A stretch of 64,000 nucleotides of DNA from assembly GCA_009782515.1 (NCBI GenBank), contig WRIY01000003.1, forward strand, positions 1 to 64,000, written 5' to 3'. The stretch comes from Eubacteriaceae bacterium. Lineage in GTDB: Bacteria; Bacillota; Clostridia; Eubacteriales; Anaerofustaceae. Below are positions 34,313-44,700 of the stretch, in pieces. Within the stretch, counting starts at the first letter, position 1. Every line of letters begins with the position of its first letter. The notes below the pieces were generated by a model. It saw nothing but the letters and a program-made list of their open reading frames with translations. It was not told the DNA's origin and ran no database searches. The translations under genes were made by a program, and so were the position numbers.

Positions 34313-35269
34313 ATGGATACTAAAAACAGGATCTTTATTGATGGCAGCCAAGGAACAACAGGGCTGCGCATTCATGAAAGGCTGGCCGATTTTGATGGCA
34401 TTGAGCTATTAGGCTTGTCCGAGGAGGAAAGAAAAGATCCAATTGCACGAAAAAAAATGCTCAACAGCGCAGATATTGCATTTTTATGCTTGCCTGACGA
34501 TGCTGCAATTGAATCGGTAAGCCTCGTTGAAAACCCGAACACAAGAATCATTGACACTTCAACTGCGCACAGAGTGTCTGAAGAATTCGCATACGGTTTT
34601 CCGGAGCTTTCACAAATGCATAAAAACTCAATACGCGACGCGAAAAACACTGCCGTTCCCGGCTGCCATGCAACAGGGTTTCTTGCTCTTGTTTACCCTC
34701 TTATTGAAGCAGGCTTTCTTGGCAGCAGCGCAAAACTCACATGCTTTTCGCTCACCGGCTACTCCGGCGGCGGCAAAGCGATGATAGCAGAGTATGAAGA
34801 TGAAGGCAGAAGCATTGAATATTCATCTCCAAGGCTGTACGCTTTGGCCCAAAAGCACAAACACCTTAATGAAATGCAAAACATTGCAGGGCTCGAATAT
34901 GCGCCGGTGTTTAACCCGATCGTTTGCGATTTCTATAGCGGAATGGAAGTAGTCGTCCCTATTTTTTCCCAAAGCCTGCAAAAGAAAGCGCATCCAAGGG
35001 ATCTGCATAGCGCATACGCAGAAAAATACTCAGCCAGCGATTTCTTTGAAGTGATTGAGTTTGGCGCTGAAGATGCCTACATGAGCTCAAATGCCCTTAG
35101 CGGCACAGACGGAATACAGATAGCTGTAACCGGAAACGATGAAGCAATCAACCTGATTGCCCGTTTTGACAATCTGGGCAAAGGCGCAAGCGGGGCAGCT
35201 ATCCAGTGCATGAATATAATGCTCGGCTTAGATGAAAAGAGGGGGCTAAAACTGCAATGGCCAAAATAA
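34313..35269 (+). CDS. argC: N-acetyl-gamma-glutamyl-phosphate reductase, type 2
   Basis: ArgC reduces N-acetylglutamyl phosphate to the semialdehyde with NADPH, the third step to arginine/ornithine. At 318 residues it is of the shorter type-2 class, with the NADP loop DGSQGTTG and catalytic Cys in VPGCHATG. GAGAGG lies before the ATG. It is first in an argCJBD operon and overlaps argJ by 13 nt. Confidence 0.92.
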   Translation: MDTKNRIFIDGSQGTTGLRIHERLADFDGIELLGLSEEERKDPIARKKMLNSADIAFLCLPDDAAIESVSLVENPNTRIIDTSTAHRVSEEFAYGFPELSQMHKNSIRDAKNTAVPGCHATGFLALVYPLIEAGFLGSSAKLTCFSLTGYSGGGKAMIAEYEDEGRSIEYSSPRLYALAQKHKHLNEMQNIAGLEYAPVFNPIVCDFYSGMEVVVPIFSQSLQKKAHPRDLHSAYAEKYSASDFFEVIEFGAEDAYMSSNALSGTDGIQIAVTGNDEAINLIARFDNLGKGASGAAIQCMNIMLGLDEKRGLKLQWPK

Positions 35270-36471
35270 AGGAAGTAAGCGGAAGCATATGCGCGCCGGC
35301 AGGCTTTAAGGCAGCTGGCATGCATTGCGGCATAAAAAAAGAGAAAAAAGACCTGGCGCTTATTGTAAGCGAGGCGCCGGCATCAGCAGCTGCTGTATAT
35401 ACGACGAACGTCGTTAAGGCAGCGCCGATAACAGTGACTATGGAGCATTTGGCAGACGGCAAGGCAAGAGGCATAATCGCTAACTCCGGCAACGCCAACG
35501 CCTGCGTTGTCGGCGGGCAGGAGGCTGCGGAGAAAATGTGCGAGCTTGCTGCAGCACAGCTTGGCCTTTTGGCAGAAGACTTTGCCGTAGCCTCAACAGG
35601 GGTTATCGGCCAGTCGCTTGATATCGGGCCGATAGCCTCATCAATAGGCGAGCTGGCAGGCATGCTTTCGCATTCAGCGCAAAGCGCTGCCGAAGCAATA
35701 ATGACAACCGACACCTTTGACAAGCAAGCCGCATGCGAGATAGAAATAGGCGCAAAAACGGTGAGGATCGGCGGAATAGCAAAAGGTTCGGGCATGATCC
35801 ACCCAAACATGGCGACGATGCTGGCTTTTATTACTACTGACGCGAATATAGGCCCTGAGCTTCTTAGCGAAATTTTGTCGCAAGACGCGCAGGACAGCTT
35901 CAATATGCTAAGCGTAGACGGTGACACTTCAACAAATGATATGTGCGCTGTGCTGGCAAACGGCATGGCAGGCAACGATCCGATACAAAAGGGCAGCGCT
36001 GAGGAAGAAGCCTTCAGGCAAGGCCTGGGCTTTGTGACAAAGAAGCTGGCGCGCTTAATCGCTGAGGATGGCGAAGGCGCAACAAAGCTGCTGACTGTGA
36101 AAGTCACAGGGGCTGAGAGCAAAGAGCAGGCGAGGGCAATTGCCAAGTCTATAGTCTCCTCCAGCCTGGTTAAAACAGCGATGTTTGGCAACGACGCCAA
36201 CTGGGGCAGAATCCTTTGCGCAGCAGGCTATGCCGGAGTCAGCTTCCCTGTAGATCGCACAAAGATCTCAATATCCTCAGAGCATGGCAGCGTTGTAGTG
36301 GCCCAAAATGGCATGCAGGTCCTATTTGATGAAGCCGAAGCGCTCAAAGCGCTGCAGGCAAAGGAAGTAATAGTTGATTTCTCCCTTGGATCAGGGCAGG
36401 AGTCAGCAGAAGCCTGGGGATGCGATCTTAGCTATGACTATGTCAAGATAAACGGATCGTATAGGACTTAA
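35257..36471 (+). CDS. argJ: Glutamate N-acetyltransferase / amino-acid acetyltransferase ArgJ
   Basis: ArgJ transfers acetyl from N-acetylornithine to glutamate (and in bifunctional forms from acetyl-CoA), recycling the acetyl group. The 404-residue precursor cleaves itself before the nucleophilic Thr in HPNMATML, giving alpha and beta chains. An oxyanion-type STGVIGQ and GNDANWGRI are also visible. Its start lies inside the end of argC, so the two are translationally coupled; argB follows after 4 nt. Confidence 0.95.
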   Translation: MAKIKEVSGSICAPAGFKAAGMHCGIKKEKKDLALIVSEAPASAAAVYTTNVVKAAPITVTMEHLADGKARGIIANSGNANACVVGGQEAAEKMCELAAAQLGLLAEDFAVASTGVIGQSLDIGPIASSIGELAGMLSHSAQSAAEAIMTTDTFDKQAACEIEIGAKTVRIGGIAKGSGMIHPNMATMLAFITTDANIGPELLSEILSQDAQDSFNMLSVDGDTSTNDMCAVLANGMAGNDPIQKGSAEEEAFRQGLGFVTKKLARLIAEDGEGATKLLTVKVTGAESKEQARAIAKSIVSSSLVKTAMFGNDANWGRILCAAGYAGVSFPVDRTKISISSEHGSVVVAQNGMQVLFDEAEALKALQAKEVIVDFSLGSGQESAEAWGCDLSYDYVKINGSYRT

Positions 36472-36475
36472 ACCA

Positions 36476-37330
36476 ATGGATGTATCAACAAAAAACAGAA
36501 GCGAAATATTAATACAGGCTCTGCCTTATATACAAAAGTACTACAACAAGATTGTTGTAGTTAAGTTTGGAGGCAATGCCATGAGCGGGGTAGAGCAAAA
36601 AAAGAAGGTTATGAGCGATCTTGTGCTCCTCTCGCTTGTTGGCCTAAAGGTCGTTTTGGTTCACGGCGGAGGCCCTGAAATAACCGAAATGCTAACAAGG
36701 CTTGGCAAGGCCTCGGAGTTTGTGGACGGCCTAAGGGTTACCGATGAAGAAAGCGCCCAGGTTGCGCTTATGGTGCTTGCAGGCAGGGTTAACAAGGAGC
36801 TTGTCGGCCTTATAGGAAATATCGGCGGCAAAGCTGTTGGCCTTAGCGGCATCGACGGGGCAATGATAGCCTCATCCATGCTTGACCCGAAGCTTGGCTA
36901 TGTGGGCTCAATTGACAGCGTAAACCCCCAGCTTATCCATGATCTGCTGGATGCAGGCTACATGCCGGTCATATCCTCAATCGGCTATGACAGCGAAGGC
37001 AACACATACAACATTAATGCTGACACTGCTGCCGCCGAGATCGCTGCAGCGCTCAGCGCTGAAAGCCTGATTTTAATGACTGACACACCCGGCATATTAA
37101 TGGACAAAGATGATCCCTCAAGCCTTATCCGTGAAATTACCAGAAGCGGCGCTCTGGGCTTAATAGAAAGCGGAATAGTAGACGGAGGCATGATACCAAA
37201 GGCGAAATGCTGCATAAACGCTGTGGAAAAGGGCGTAGAGCGGGTTTTCATAATTGACGGCAGGGTTGATCATGCAATACTAATCGAGCTTCTGACGGAT
37301 GAAGGCATCGGCACGATGTTTATGAAATGA
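36476..37330 (+). CDS. argB: Acetylglutamate kinase
   Basis: ArgB phosphorylates N-acetylglutamate in the second step of the acetylated arginine pathway. The 284-residue protein shows VVKFGGNAM, VHGGGPEI, the NINADTAAAEIA substrate segment and GGMIPK. An N-terminal extension (residues 1-20, SEILIQALPYIQKYY) is of the type present in arginine-inhibitable hexameric enzymes, so feedback inhibition by arginine is plausible. Confidence 0.95.
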   Translation: MDVSTKNRSEILIQALPYIQKYYNKIVVVKFGGNAMSGVEQKKKVMSDLVLLSLVGLKVVLVHGGGPEITEMLTRLGKASEFVDGLRVTDEESAQVALMVLAGRVNKELVGLIGNIGGKAVGLSGIDGAMIASSMLDPKLGYVGSIDSVNPQLIHDLLDAGYMPVISSIGYDSEGNTYNINADTAAAEIAAALSAESLILMTDTPGILMDKDDPSSLIREITRSGALGLIESGIVDGGMIPKAKCCINAVEKGVERVFIIDGRVDHAILIELLTDEGIGTMFMK

Positions 37331-37337
37331 GAAAGAA

Positions 37338-38507
37338 ATGGAATTAAAAGAAAAATCAAACACATATATAGCCAATACATATGCCCGCAATGATCTGGCA
37401 ATAACCAGCGGCAAAGGCAGCATAGCCATCGATGAGGGCGGCAAAGAGTATATTGATATGGGAAGCGCCATATCGGTAAATATTTTCGGGTATTCTGACA
37501 ATTTGCTTGCAGATGCTGTTTACAAGCAGATGAATACTCTAAGCAATGCTTCAAACCTGTTTTATACACAGCCTCAGGCAGAGCTTGCCCAGTGGCTTTG
37601 CGAAAGCTCAGGAATGAAAAAAGCTTTCTTTTCAAACTCAGGCGCAGAAGCGAATGAGTGCGCGATAAAAGCTGCAAGAAAGCATTCTTACGATCGTTTT
37701 GGCAGCCAAAGCGATCGCAATGTAATTGTCAGCCTAAACAATTCGTTTCATGGCAGAACAATAGCCACTCTTGCTGCAACAGGCCAGCCATCGCTAAGGG
37801 AGGGGTTTGGGCCATTCCCTGAAGGGTTTGTTTATATAGACCCGAATGCGACTGACGAGATGCTAAACGCGCTTGACAGCGACAAAGTCTGTGCTGTTAT
37901 GATTGAGCTTGTTCAGGGCGAAAGCGGCGTGATCCCCCTGGAGCAGGAATTTGTGGCTAAAACAGCAGCCAAGGCCAAAGAGCGCGGGATCCTGCTTATC
38001 GTCGATGAGGTGCAAAGCGGAATGGGCCGCACCGGCACTCTCTTTGCTTTTGAGCAGTACAGCATTCAGCCGGATCTTGTTACGCTGGCAAAGGCTTTGG
38101 GCGGAGGTTTGCCCATAGGCGCAACGCTGTTTTCGGATGAGGTTAAAGACGCGCTTGCCCCAGGCACCCACGGCTCAACTTTTGGCGGAAATGCTATATG
38201 CTGCGCAGCTGCTTTAAGCGTTGTAAGCAGGATTGACAAAAGCCTGCTTGATGAAGTCAGGGAGAAGGGCGCGATTATCAAAAGCGAGCTTAGCGGCATT
38301 GACGGCGTTGAGGAAGTCACAGGCCTCGGCATGTTCATTGGCGTCAAGATTAAAAAGCCAGTGGCTGAAGTAATAAAGGCGCTTATTGGCAAAGGAGTCC
38401 TGGCGCTTGCTGCACATGAAAAGCTCAGGCTGCTTCCCCCTTTAAATATATCAAAAGAGACATTGAATAAAGCGCTCGGCATTATAAAGGAAACGCTTGC
38501 CGAATAG
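37338..38507 (+). CDS. argD: Acetylornithine aminotransferase
   Basis: This PLP-dependent class III aminotransferase (389 aa) makes N-acetylornithine from the semialdehyde and glutamate. Motifs are NSGAEANECAIKAAR, VQGESGVIP, VDEVQSGMGRTG and the PLP lysine in TLAKALGGGLPIGA. It is the last gene of argCJBD, and a strong terminator follows directly. argF, argG and argH are not in the window. Confidence 0.95.
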   Translation: MELKEKSNTYIANTYARNDLAITSGKGSIAIDEGGKEYIDMGSAISVNIFGYSDNLLADAVYKQMNTLSNASNLFYTQPQAELAQWLCESSGMKKAFFSNSGAEANECAIKAARKHSYDRFGSQSDRNVIVSLNNSFHGRTIATLAATGQPSLREGFGPFPEGFVYIDPNATDEMLNALDSDKVCAVMIELVQGESGVIPLEQEFVAKTAAKAKERGILLIVDEVQSGMGRTGTLFAFEQYSIQPDLVTLAKALGGGLPIGATLFSDEVKDALAPGTHGSTFGGNAICCAAALSVVSRIDKSLLDEVREKGAIIKSELSGIDGVEEVTGLGMFIGVKIKKPVAEVIKALIGKGVLALAAHEKLRLLPPLNISKETLNKALGIIKETLAE

Positions 38508-38520
38508 CGTTATTAAGCCA

Positions 38521-38558
38521 AAAAGCAAAAGCTGGCCAAACAGCTTTTGCTTTTTTTT
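38521..38558. terminator. Bidirectional intrinsic terminator after argD
   Basis: The perfect 14-bp stem AAAAGCAAAAGCTG (38521-38534)/CAGCTTTTGCTTTT (38541-38554) is followed by more Ts on the plus strand, and the A-rich left side gives Ts on the minus strand. It serves argD and the convergent zinc-ribbon gene. Confidence 0.92.
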
Positions 38559-38583
38559 ATAAGATTTTTTACAGGCTGCAAGC

Positions 38584-39051
38584 CTACCAATCCTTCTTTC
38601 TGCCAAAAAACGGGTTGCCTGACGGATTTCCGCTTACAGCTCTGGCAATGCCAACAGCATACATTATAGCAAAGAAGATATAGGCTATCCCTCCAACTGC
38701 AGCAAATACTGCCACAGCCCTTGATCTGCTAAACACGCATACAAGAATGCCGCATACATAAAAGGCGGTATACCCAAGCAGCGCCAAAAGAATCGACATA
38801 GACTGGTAGGCATGAAAGCGCACATAGCTTGACTCCTTGTTATATAAGCCAAATAGGAACACAGGGCCAATATAAGCCAGAGCAGCAGCGAACCTATTGT
38901 TTTCAATGTCGCTTTCGCTAAAATCGCCAAATGCCCGGCCGTAGTCTTCATACATTTCTTCCTGAATAGAATGTTCTATCTTTTCTCCGCAAAATGGGCA
39001 ATAAGGAGAGCCTTTGTCCAGTTTTTTTCCGCAATGTTTGCAATAAAGCAT
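38584..39051 (-). CDS. Zinc-ribbon membrane protein
   Basis: This 155-residue protein has an N-terminal zinc ribbon (CKHCGKKL...CPFCGEKI), an acidic linker and about three transmembrane helices resembling DUF4870-type proteins (the first spans FAAALAYIGPVFLF; VRFHAYQSM precedes the next). ATG 39051 follows AAAGGGG; an in-frame ATG 13 codons earlier lacks a site. The function is unknown. Confidence 0.7.
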   Translation of the reverse strand: MLYCKHCGKKLDKGSPYCPFCGEKIEHSIQEEMYEDYGRAFGDFSESDIENNRFAAALAYIGPVFLFGLYNKESSYVRFHAYQSMSILLALLGYTAFYVCGILVCVFSRSRAVAVFAAVGGIAYIFFAIMYAVGIARAVSGNPSGNPFFGRKKDW

Positions 39052-39182
39052 GATTAAGCCCCTTTCCATCGCATATGGCATAACAGCCATATTTCACTAT
39101 GCTTATTATACTCCCCAAGTATCAATAACAGCACCATTTGCATACAGATTTGCGCTAGGTAACCTTATTTTGCCTAAGGGGC

Positions 39183-39229
39183 AAAAAATAAAACAAAGCA
39201 GGCGCGAGCCGGGCCAAACTTCCGCCTGC
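39183..39229 (-). terminator. Intrinsic terminator of the UROD-family gene
   Basis: On the minus strand, GCAGGCG and CGCCTGC (plus-strand 39223-39229 and 39198-39204) pair, and a T-rich tail follows (plus-strand A-run 39183-39197). It lies 40 nt after the stop of the gene at 39270. Confidence 0.8.
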
Positions 39230-39269
39230 CTTGAAATATGCTGCTATATGGCTTTTCTAAGAAAGCATT

Positions 39270-40343
39270 TTAGCTATAAACGCGGTTTTCCGGCTTGTCA
39301 TAGAATGTAGAGCCATACTCATAAAGCTCATCAGCAATCCAGCCGTTTATTTTTTGCATTTCAGGCGATGGGGCAACTCCCATAGCGCACGAATTCGGAT
39401 TGGAAATTCCGCCAAAGAATATGTAGCCGCCGCCTTTTCCAAGCTTGTTGATATGATCGCGGACTGCCTGGCGCACTTCCTCTTCAGAAGACTCTATTGA
39501 AAGGTGAGGGGCATACCATCCGCCGGATATGGTAATCCTGTTGCCGTATGTGCTTTTCAGGAACTCGAAATCATTCTCCGGCTGGGCAGGGTTCCAGTAG
39601 CGCACGCCAAAGTCCAGCATGTCGCCGATAAACACATCGCACTTGCCACAGTTATGAAAATCAATAAAGGCTCCGGTGTCTGTTGCAGGCTTTGTGATTC
39701 TTGTGTATATTGGCTTGAAGATTTTGCGGTACATATCCACAGAAAAGAAAGGCGCATACCGTGCAGCAGAGTCATCAGCGATAGCCATGACATCAGGCCT
39801 GTAATACTTTACTATATTCTCTAAAATCGGCACATACCAGTCAGTCATGAAGTTGAGCAGCTCAATGACTTCCTCTGGCTCCTCATACATATAGATCAAA
39901 GCGTCATTAAAGCCTGTCAATGCGACGAGCTGCTCAAACGGCTGCATGCCAATAGAGCAGGACAGCGCGACTTCATCGCGGTTGATGCCTTCAAGCTCTG
40001 TTTTCGACATGCTTTCCCAGTCCAGATTAGGCATGTCTGGCTTCTTTATGACTTCGCGCCACTTTGTTATATCCTTAAGCACAGGGTTTGCAACATCCGG
40101 AATTCCGGCAAAGCCTGTATCTTCCGGGCCTACAATATAGGTTGCCCCCCAGAAATCCTTCCAGGCCTCTCTTGGCTGCATCCATCTCGGCTTTAAGTCG
40201 CTCTGGCCAACCCACATCGTCAATGGGCCGGCCATTGCTGTTGATGGGCCATGGTCCTTATATGGCATAAAGCCGGGTATCCACTCAGGGATCTCGCCTC
40301 TGCCAAGCCTCAAATAATTCTCTTTAGCAGTTATTTTAGCCAT
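39270..40343 (-). CDS. Uroporphyrinogen decarboxylase-family methyltransferase, second copy
   Basis: The 357-residue paralogue of the protein at 3398 shares YAPFFSVDMYRKIFKP, DFHNCGKCDVFIGDML and the NPAQPEND segment. The His/Cys pair of HNCG is the expected zinc-thiolate site of MtaA/CmuA-type methyltransferases. ATG 40343 is chosen; GGAGG lies 11 nt upstream and an in-frame GTG four codons earlier overlaps it. No corrinoid protein or activator is adjacent. The family assignment is firm but the substrate is unknown. Confidence 0.83.
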   Translation of the reverse strand: MAKITAKENYLRLGRGEIPEWIPGFMPYKDHGPSTAMAGPLTMWVGQSDLKPRWMQPREAWKDFWGATYIVGPEDTGFAGIPDVANPVLKDITKWREVIKKPDMPNLDWESMSKTELEGINRDEVALSCSIGMQPFEQLVALTGFNDALIYMYEEPEEVIELLNFMTDWYVPILENIVKYYRPDVMAIADDSAARYAPFFSVDMYRKIFKPIYTRITKPATDTGAFIDFHNCGKCDVFIGDMLDFGVRYWNPAQPENDFEFLKSTYGNRITISGGWYAPHLSIESSEEEVRQAVRDHINKLGKGGGYIFFGGISNPNSCAMGVAPSPEMQKINGWIADELYEYGSTFYDKPENRVYS

Positions 40344-40730
40344 TCCCGCTAACACCTCCGTTTAATCTGCATTAATCTTAACTTATCCATGCAGCACAAT
40401 CAACAAAAATGGAAACGGGCAATGTTTGTTATAAAGGCGCATTCATTTACAGCATCCAAAAAAGCTCGCTGTATAAGCGCCGGCCAGCCCGCAATGCAAT
40501 CAAACTCAGGCGCCAGGCAGCTAAAGGCAATCAGGCGCTTTTGCTATTCGCCTTAGTTGCGAAATGTGCCAAATTCCGTGGCTTTGTGGCTGTACAATAA
40601 GGCGAAAGCATAAATAATATTATAGTTGCGCATTATAGTTTACATCTCTGCATAAAAGTGGTTAAATGAGAATAAGATTAACAGATATTTATCAACAATT
40701 AATAAAAGTTATGCAAAGGATTTCATTCAC
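40344..40730. other. Divergent promoter region with no convincing gene
   Basis: This 387-bp region separates the leftward UROD-family gene from the rightward secreted protein gene. A forward frame of 63 codons at 40409 lacks a ribosome-binding site. The right half is AT-rich and carries the promoter of the gene at 40731. One DnaA-box-like nonamer occurs at 40689. Confidence 0.4.
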
Positions 40731-41693
40731 ATGAAAAGCGCGCGCAAATGCATCTGCTGGCTCACAGTGCTGGCAATGCTGGCAATAAACATATTGAATG
40801 TATCGGCTTCTGAAAGCGATACACTGGCTATTGTGCCTGCCGGGTGGTTCCTCAGCACAGGCAGCAGCTACAGCCTTCAAGCCCAAATAAGAACGCCTGA
40901 CGGCAGCATTGAGACTGTAGTTGAAGGCGTAGAGTGGGCTGTTTTGGGGCAGAGCTCCGCTTTAACAGTTTTTGATGCAGGCAGCCTCATAATAGCAGAA
41001 GACGAAACAGCGCCTTTTATTGATGTTATAGCCTATATGCCCGACTGGGGCGATGAGGGCCTTGAAGCAGAAGCTGCACGCTTTTATATAACAGAGAATA
41101 TGGCGCCCCTGGAAGGCGAACTGATACAAGATGCGCCTTTGCTTACGGTTGCCAGCGTAAGCTCTTCATCATTTATGCTAAAGATTCCCCCTGTAGCCGG
41201 AGCAGAAAGCTATGACATATATGTATGCATCGCCGGCAGCAATGAATATAAGCTCCTGGCAAACATGAAGCACCCGGAGGTTTATAGAAAAGTAAGCGGC
41301 TTTGAATGCGGCGTTAAGTATTATTTCAAATGCGTCCCCATTGCTTATGCAAATTCTGAAAAAGTTACCGGCCCGCCTTCTAAAATCGTTCAGATAAAAG
41401 CAAGGCCGCTTGAGCCTAGGCTGATAAAGGCTTCGAGCACTGCTTTGGGAGGAATAAAGGTATCATGGGAGCCGGTGGATGATAGTGATGGCTATGCCAT
41501 ATACAGAAGAAATACCAAAACCGGGGAAAGCAAGCTGCTTGCAACTGTTGAATCGAAGAGCGCAAAAAGCTTCACTGACAACACTGTTGCATCAAAGACA
41601 GCCTATATTTATACCGTGAAATCGTTTAAGAAAACTGCTGATTCCAGAGTTCTCTCAGTTAGCTCAGAGGCTGTAGAGGCTGTTTCAAGATAG
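40731..41693 (+). CDS. Secreted protein with fibronectin type III-like domains
   Basis: This 320-residue protein has a signal peptide (basic MKSARKCICW, hydrophobic core, likely cleavage after VSA near residue 26). Two beta-sandwich repeats follow the N-terminal 120 residues, each with an FN3 pattern: AGAESYDIYVCIAGSNEYKL...VKYYFKCVPIAY and DDSDGYAIYRRNTKTGES...TAYIYTVKSF. No anchor motif or catalytic residue is visible. It probably binds cell-wall or carbohydrate ligands outside the cell. A GAATGC/GCATTC hairpin lies just after the stop. Confidence 0.75.
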   Translation: MKSARKCICWLTVLAMLAINILNVSASESDTLAIVPAGWFLSTGSSYSLQAQIRTPDGSIETVVEGVEWAVLGQSSALTVFDAGSLIIAEDETAPFIDVIAYMPDWGDEGLEAEAARFYITENMAPLEGELIQDAPLLTVASVSSSSFMLKIPPVAGAESYDIYVCIAGSNEYKLLANMKHPEVYRKVSGFECGVKYYFKCVPIAYANSEKVTGPPSKIVQIKARPLEPRLIKASSTALGGIKVSWEPVDDSDGYAIYRRNTKTGESKLLATVESKSAKSFTDNTVASKTAYIYTVKSFKKTADSRVLSVSSEAVEAVSR

Positions 41694-41753
41694 AATGCTG
41701 CCAGCTGTGGCTGCATTCAAAAAAAGACTATTACATTTTATTTTGCCATAACG

Positions 41754-41782
41754 AAAAAAAGCGGGGCAGCTTTCACTGCTCC
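41754..41782 (-). terminator. Intrinsic terminator of groES-groEL
   Basis: On the minus strand, GGAGCAG and CTGCCCC pair around a 6-nt loop (plus-strand 41763-41782), followed by a T-run corresponding to the A-run near 41754-41760. It ends the groES-groEL transcript. Confidence 0.75.
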
Positions 41783-41819
41783 ACTTTTAATAATCAGGCT
41801 GAAAAAACCTAAATTCTTA

Positions 41820-43457
<1,638 letters not shown>

Positions 43458-43470
43458 TCATGCCTGTGGC

Positions 43471-43755
43471 TTATTCTAAAATTGCTAAAATGTCATCTTG
43501 CTTGACAATCAGGTATTCTTCTGAGCCTATCTTTATTTCAGTTCCAGAGTACTTGCTGTATATTACGCTATCGCCAACTTTCACGTCCATTTCGATTCTC
43601 TTTCCGTCTTCAACAGCTCCAGGTCCAACTGCAACCACTATTGCTTCCAGCGGTTTTTCCTGTTCAGTCTCCGGCATATACAGCCCGCTTTCAGTCTGCA
43701 TCTCGGCTTCTTTTTGCCTGAGCACAACTCTGTCGCCAAGTGGCTTTAAATTCAT
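43471..43755 (-). CDS. groS: Co-chaperonin GroES
   Basis: This 94-residue heptameric lid of the chaperonin has the LKPLGDRVVLRQ start, a mobile loop (EAEMQTESGLYMPE) and the ending VKQDDILAILE. AAGGAGGAC precedes its ATG. It is first in the groES-groEL operon. Confidence 0.97.
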   Translation of the reverse strand: MNLKPLGDRVVLRQKEAEMQTESGLYMPETEQEKPLEAIVVAVGPGAVEDGKRIEMDVKVGDSVIYSKYSGTEIKIGSEEYLIVKQDDILAILE

Positions 43756-43786
43756 ATGTCCTCCTTATTGCCTATTGCACGTTTTA

Positions 43787-43813
43787 CTAGCACTCATCCA
43801 AATCGAGTGCTAA
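43787..43813. promoter_or_regulatory. CIRCE operator (HrcA binding site)
   Basis: On the plus strand TAGCACTC, nine bases, then GAGTGCTAA; only the outermost base departs from the TTAGCACTC-N9-GAGTGCTAA consensus. It lies between the promoter and groES, so HrcA represses the operon until heat shock. Confidence 0.95.
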
Positions 43814-43817
43814 AGGC

Positions 43818-43845
43818 ATTTTACCATAATAACCTTTTTTGTCAA
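43818..43845 (-). promoter_or_regulatory. Sigma-A promoter of groES-groEL
   Basis: On the minus strand TTGACA (43845-43840), a 16-nt spacer and TAAAAT (43823-43818) lie immediately upstream of CIRCE. Confidence 0.85.
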
Positions 43846-44138
43846 TCTCAAATGACAAATTTTTTTTTCCGGCAAGGCCGGCTTATTTAATGCCTATAAC
43901 GAAAGTATTGACAAAAATTCCTCTGCCTAACAGGCTGAAATCGCAATTTTAAATGAAAATGCCGCACTGTTGCTGCATTGGCAAGCTATTATGCCGCCCC
44001 AAATAAAAAAATAGCATGGCGGCTATGCGCGAGCGCAGCAGCAAGCATTTAAGCACTTATATTTTCATGAATATTGTATGTAGCCTAAAACAATGCTGCC
44101 CAGTTATGCTATAGTTTTAATCGAAAGGTTAGGGTTCA
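43846..44138. other. Divergent region between groES and hslV
   Basis: The region holds a CCGGC/GCCGG hairpin near 43870-43884 next to an A/T run, otherwise AT-rich sequence with the hslV promoter. TATAGT at about 44110 is a possible -10. No gene is seen. Confidence 0.4.
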
Positions 44139-44687
44139 ATGATAAAAGCAACTACTATCCTGGCTGTTAAGGCAAAAGGGGAAATAGCCATTGGCGGAGA
44201 CGGCCAGGTCACGCTTAACGAATCAACTGTTATGAAGCATACAGCGCAAAAGGTGCGCTATTTATACAACAACAAAGTCGCTGTAGGCTTTGCAGGAAGC
44301 GTTGCAGACTCTTTTACGCTCTCAGAGCGCTTCGAAGCCAAGTTGGAGCAATATAGCGGAAGTCTGCAGCGCTCAGCGATCGAGCTCGCAAAAGACTGGA
44401 GATCTGACACCGTGCTGCGAAAGCTTGATGCGCTTTTGCTGGCATGCGATTCTGAGAGCATCTTAATTATCTCCGGAAGCGGGGAAGTAATAGAGCCGGA
44501 TGATGGCGTTGCCTCAATAGGCTCAGGAAGCATGTATGCCATGGCTGCAGCCAGGGCCCTTGTGCGCCATACTGTAATGCCGGCATCGGATGTAGTGCGG
44601 GAGGCTATGGGCATCGCAGCAGAGATATGCGTATTTACGAACAATAACTTAAAAATAATCACAATGCCGAATGAGGCTAAGGCATAG
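44139..44687 (+). CDS. hslV: ATP-dependent protease peptidase subunit HslV (ClpQ)
   Basis: This 182-residue proteasome-like peptidase forms a dodecamer capped by HslU. The N-terminal TTIL at residues 5-8 supplies the catalytic threonine once the first four residues are removed. GGDGQVTL and GFAGSVADSFTL are typical. It is 13 nt upstream of hslU in one operon. Confidence 0.93.
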   Translation: MIKATTILAVKAKGEIAIGGDGQVTLNESTVMKHTAQKVRYLYNNKVAVGFAGSVADSFTLSERFEAKLEQYSGSLQRSAIELAKDWRSDTVLRKLDALLLACDSESILIISGSGEVIEPDDGVASIGSGSMYAMAAARALVRHTVMPASDVVREAMGIAAEICVFTNNNLKIITMPNEAKA

Positions 44688-44700
44688 GGGAGAGGCAGCA

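Noticed and set aside
35199-36200. Antisense frame of 333 codons opposite argJ
   Set aside because: It is a shadow of a well-supported gene, with Ala/Ser-rich composition and no start signal. Similar long antisense frames oppose groEL, the peptide permeases and MurE and were also rejected.
40409-40600. Forward frame of 63 codons
   Set aside because: It has no Shine-Dalgarno and lies in a divergent promoter region. It is not better than chance.
40689-40697. DnaA-box-like TTATCAACA
   Set aside because: It is a single copy with one mismatch, with no cluster and no dnaA/dnaN nearby. It is not an origin.
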